DNA from: Alphaproteobacteria bacterium
GTDB lineage: Bacteria > Pseudomonadota > Alphaproteobacteria > Micropepsales > Micropepsaceae
Assembly (NCBI GenBank): GCA_003451645.1
Contig: DMER01000191.1
Location: forward strand, 892 to 7,432
DNA: 6,541 nt
Reading direction: 5' to 3'
Position 1 is the first letter of the stretch. Each line of letters opens with the position of its first letter. The notes beneath the pieces are model-generated. The model was not told where the DNA came from. It did no database searches and saw only the letters and a list, made by a program, of their open reading frames with translations. Shown one piece after another: positions 5,641 to 6,541 of the stretch. The position numbers were made by a program, and so were the translations under genes.

Positions 5641-6456
5641 ATGCGCCAAATGCCGCCCACTGACAGTCTCTACCTCGGCCGTGTTATGCACGCCCGCAAG
5701 CGGCCATTTGCGCATAGCTTCCGGTACAGCGTGTTTTCGCTGTGGCTGGACATCGACCATGTTGGCGATGCGGCGCAAGGCCTGGCGTTGTTGAGCTATA
5801 ACCGCTGGAACCTGTTCTCGTTCTTCGACCGGGATCATGGACCCAGGGTGAACAACCCATTGCGGCCTTGGGTTGAAAAGGTCCTTGCCGAGGCCGGCAT
5901 CGCGCCGCCGGGCGGGCCAATCAAGATCCTGTGCTTTCCACGAATCCTGGGATTTGCCTTCAATCCGATTTCGCTGATCTGCTGCTATGCGCCGGATGGC
6001 CCGCTGCGCGCAGTGATCTATGAGGTCCACAACACTGTCGGCGGGCAGCATTGTTATGTGGTGCCTGTCGCGGACGCGGACAGTGCCACCGCGCTGCATC
6101 ATACGGCTGAGAAAGTGTTCTATGTCTCGCCCTTTATTGGCATGCAGGCGCATTACCATTTCACGCTCAAGGCCCCGGGTGACGACTTCGCGCTCAAGAT
6201 CGACGAGAGTGTCGACGAAGGCCCGCAATTGGTGGCAACTCATGTCGCCGAGCGCAGAGACCTATCCAGTTGGACCCTGATGAAAGCATTGGCCTCGCGC
6301 CCTATGATGCTAGGGACCGTGATGATCGGCATCTTGTGGGAGGCCCTGCGCATTTGGCGCAAAGGCGGGCAGTACCACGCGCCACCGGCGGAGGCGATGA
6401 GGATCGCGCCGCAGCACACCACCCTCGCCCACCCGCTCCATCCGCCAGCAGCGTGA
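5641..6456 (+). CDS. DUF1365 family protein
   Basis: A 271-residue protein that matches the DUF1365 pattern throughout: LYLGRVMHARKRPFAHSFRY (10-29) with VFSLWLDID after it, FFDRDHG (61-67), PRILGFAFNPISLICCY (100-116), EVHNTVGGQHCYV (128-140) and KVFYVSPF (158-165). The biochemical function of the family is not established. Its genes recur next to FAD-dependent amine-oxidase-like proteins and cyclopropane-fatty-acid-synthase-like methyltransferases, so a role in membrane fatty-acid modification is a reasonable inference. A hydrophobic stretch at about 221-239 could touch the membrane. The C-terminal 25 residues are Pro/His-rich and probably disordered. The gene starts 3 nt after the photolyase stop and ends 10 nt before the oxidoreductase start, so all three are likely co-transcribed. 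An alternative start at Met4 (5650) cannot be excluded. Confidence 0.92.
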   Translation: MRQMPPTDSLYLGRVMHARKRPFAHSFRYSVFSLWLDIDHVGDAAQGLALLSYNRWNLFSFFDRDHGPRVNNPLRPWVEKVLAEAGIAPPGGPIKILCFPRILGFAFNPISLICCYAPDGPLRAVIYEVHNTVGGQHCYVVPVADADSATALHHTAEKVFYVSPFIGMQAHYHFTLKAPGDDFALKIDESVDEGPQLVATHVAERRDLSSWTLMKALASRPMMLGTVMIGILWEALRIWRKGGQYHAPPAEAMRIAPQHTTLAHPLHPPAA

Positions 6457-6460
6457 GAAG
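6455..6460 (+). promoter_or_regulatory. Shine-Dalgarno of the oxidoreductase, overlapping the DUF1365 stop
   Basis: GAGAAG shares its first two bases with the TGA stop of the DUF1365 gene and sits 6 nt before the ATG at 6467. This is an arrangement typical of translational coupling. Confidence 0.6.
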
Positions 6461-6466
6461 CCCACC

Positions 6467-6541
6467 ATGAAGATCGCCGTGATTGGCGCTGGGGTCGCAG
6501 GCCTCAATGCCGCCCACAAACTCAAAGACATCCACGACGTC
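6467..6541 (+). CDS. Rossmann-fold, probably FAD-dependent oxidoreductase (amine-oxidase-like), N-terminus only
   Basis: Only 25 codons are visible before the right edge. They begin MKIAVIGAGVAGLNAAHKL, the classic beta-alpha-beta dinucleotide-binding fingerprint GxGxxG (Gly7, Gly9, Gly12) at the extreme N-terminus. In this position, directly after DUF1365 and with no signal peptide, the expected product is the FAD-dependent amine-oxidase or desaturase-like protein that commonly accompanies DUF1365. That identification rests on gene order as much as on sequence. Another NAD(P)- or FAD-binding enzyme is possible. Confidence 0.8.
   Translation, partial: MKIAVIGAGVAGLNAAHKLKDIHDV

Noticed and set aside
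5149..6243. Long minus-strand frame opposite the photolyase and DUF1365 genes
   Set aside because: It is a shadow of two strongly supported plus-strand genes in GC-rich DNA. Its product has no recognisable domain.

Overview
The window looks like chromosomal DNA of a GC-rich Gram-negative bacterium, most likely an alphaproteobacterium. The reasons are the style of the ECF sigma/anti-sigma pair, the BBP2-type outer-membrane barrel, and the photolyase/DUF1365/FAD-oxidoreductase cluster. I cannot assign a genus. I see no RNA genes, insertion sequences, CRISPR arrays or phage genes.

Left part (1-1904), a regulatory module. A minus-strand gene (436 back past the left edge) encodes an exported protein with an extremely Asp/Gly/Asn-rich, repetitive body. 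Divergent from it is an ECF sigma factor (575-1102), overlapped by 8 nt by a membrane-spanning anti-sigma factor (1095-1904). The 138-bp divergent gap carries two promoter-like sequences of identical core, GGAAT-N16-CGTT, one per strand, placed symmetrically about position 540.5. This is the most interesting signal in the window. It suggests that one ECF sigma factor drives both its own operon and the acidic exported protein.

Middle (2035-4100). A signal-peptide-bearing outer-membrane beta-barrel (2035-3330) is followed 38 bp later by a histidine-phosphatase family enzyme (3369-4100). The barrel fits an envelope theme with the upstream sigma module, but no ECF-type promoter was found in front of it.

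Right part (4198-6541), a tight co-directional cluster. It holds a class I CPD photolyase with the full electron-transfer tryptophan triad, a DUF1365 protein 3 nt later, and 10 nt after that the start of a Rossmann-fold, probably FAD-dependent, oxidoreductase that runs off the right edge. Such clusters often also include a cyclopropane-fatty-acid-synthase-like methyltransferase and belong to light or singlet-oxygen stress responses in alphaproteobacteria. That methyltransferase is not visible here. The sigma/anti-sigma pair in this window is not of the cupin ChrR type that usually controls such genes.

Apart from the partial acidic protein, all genes are on the plus strand. No stretch longer than 300 bases lacks a gene.
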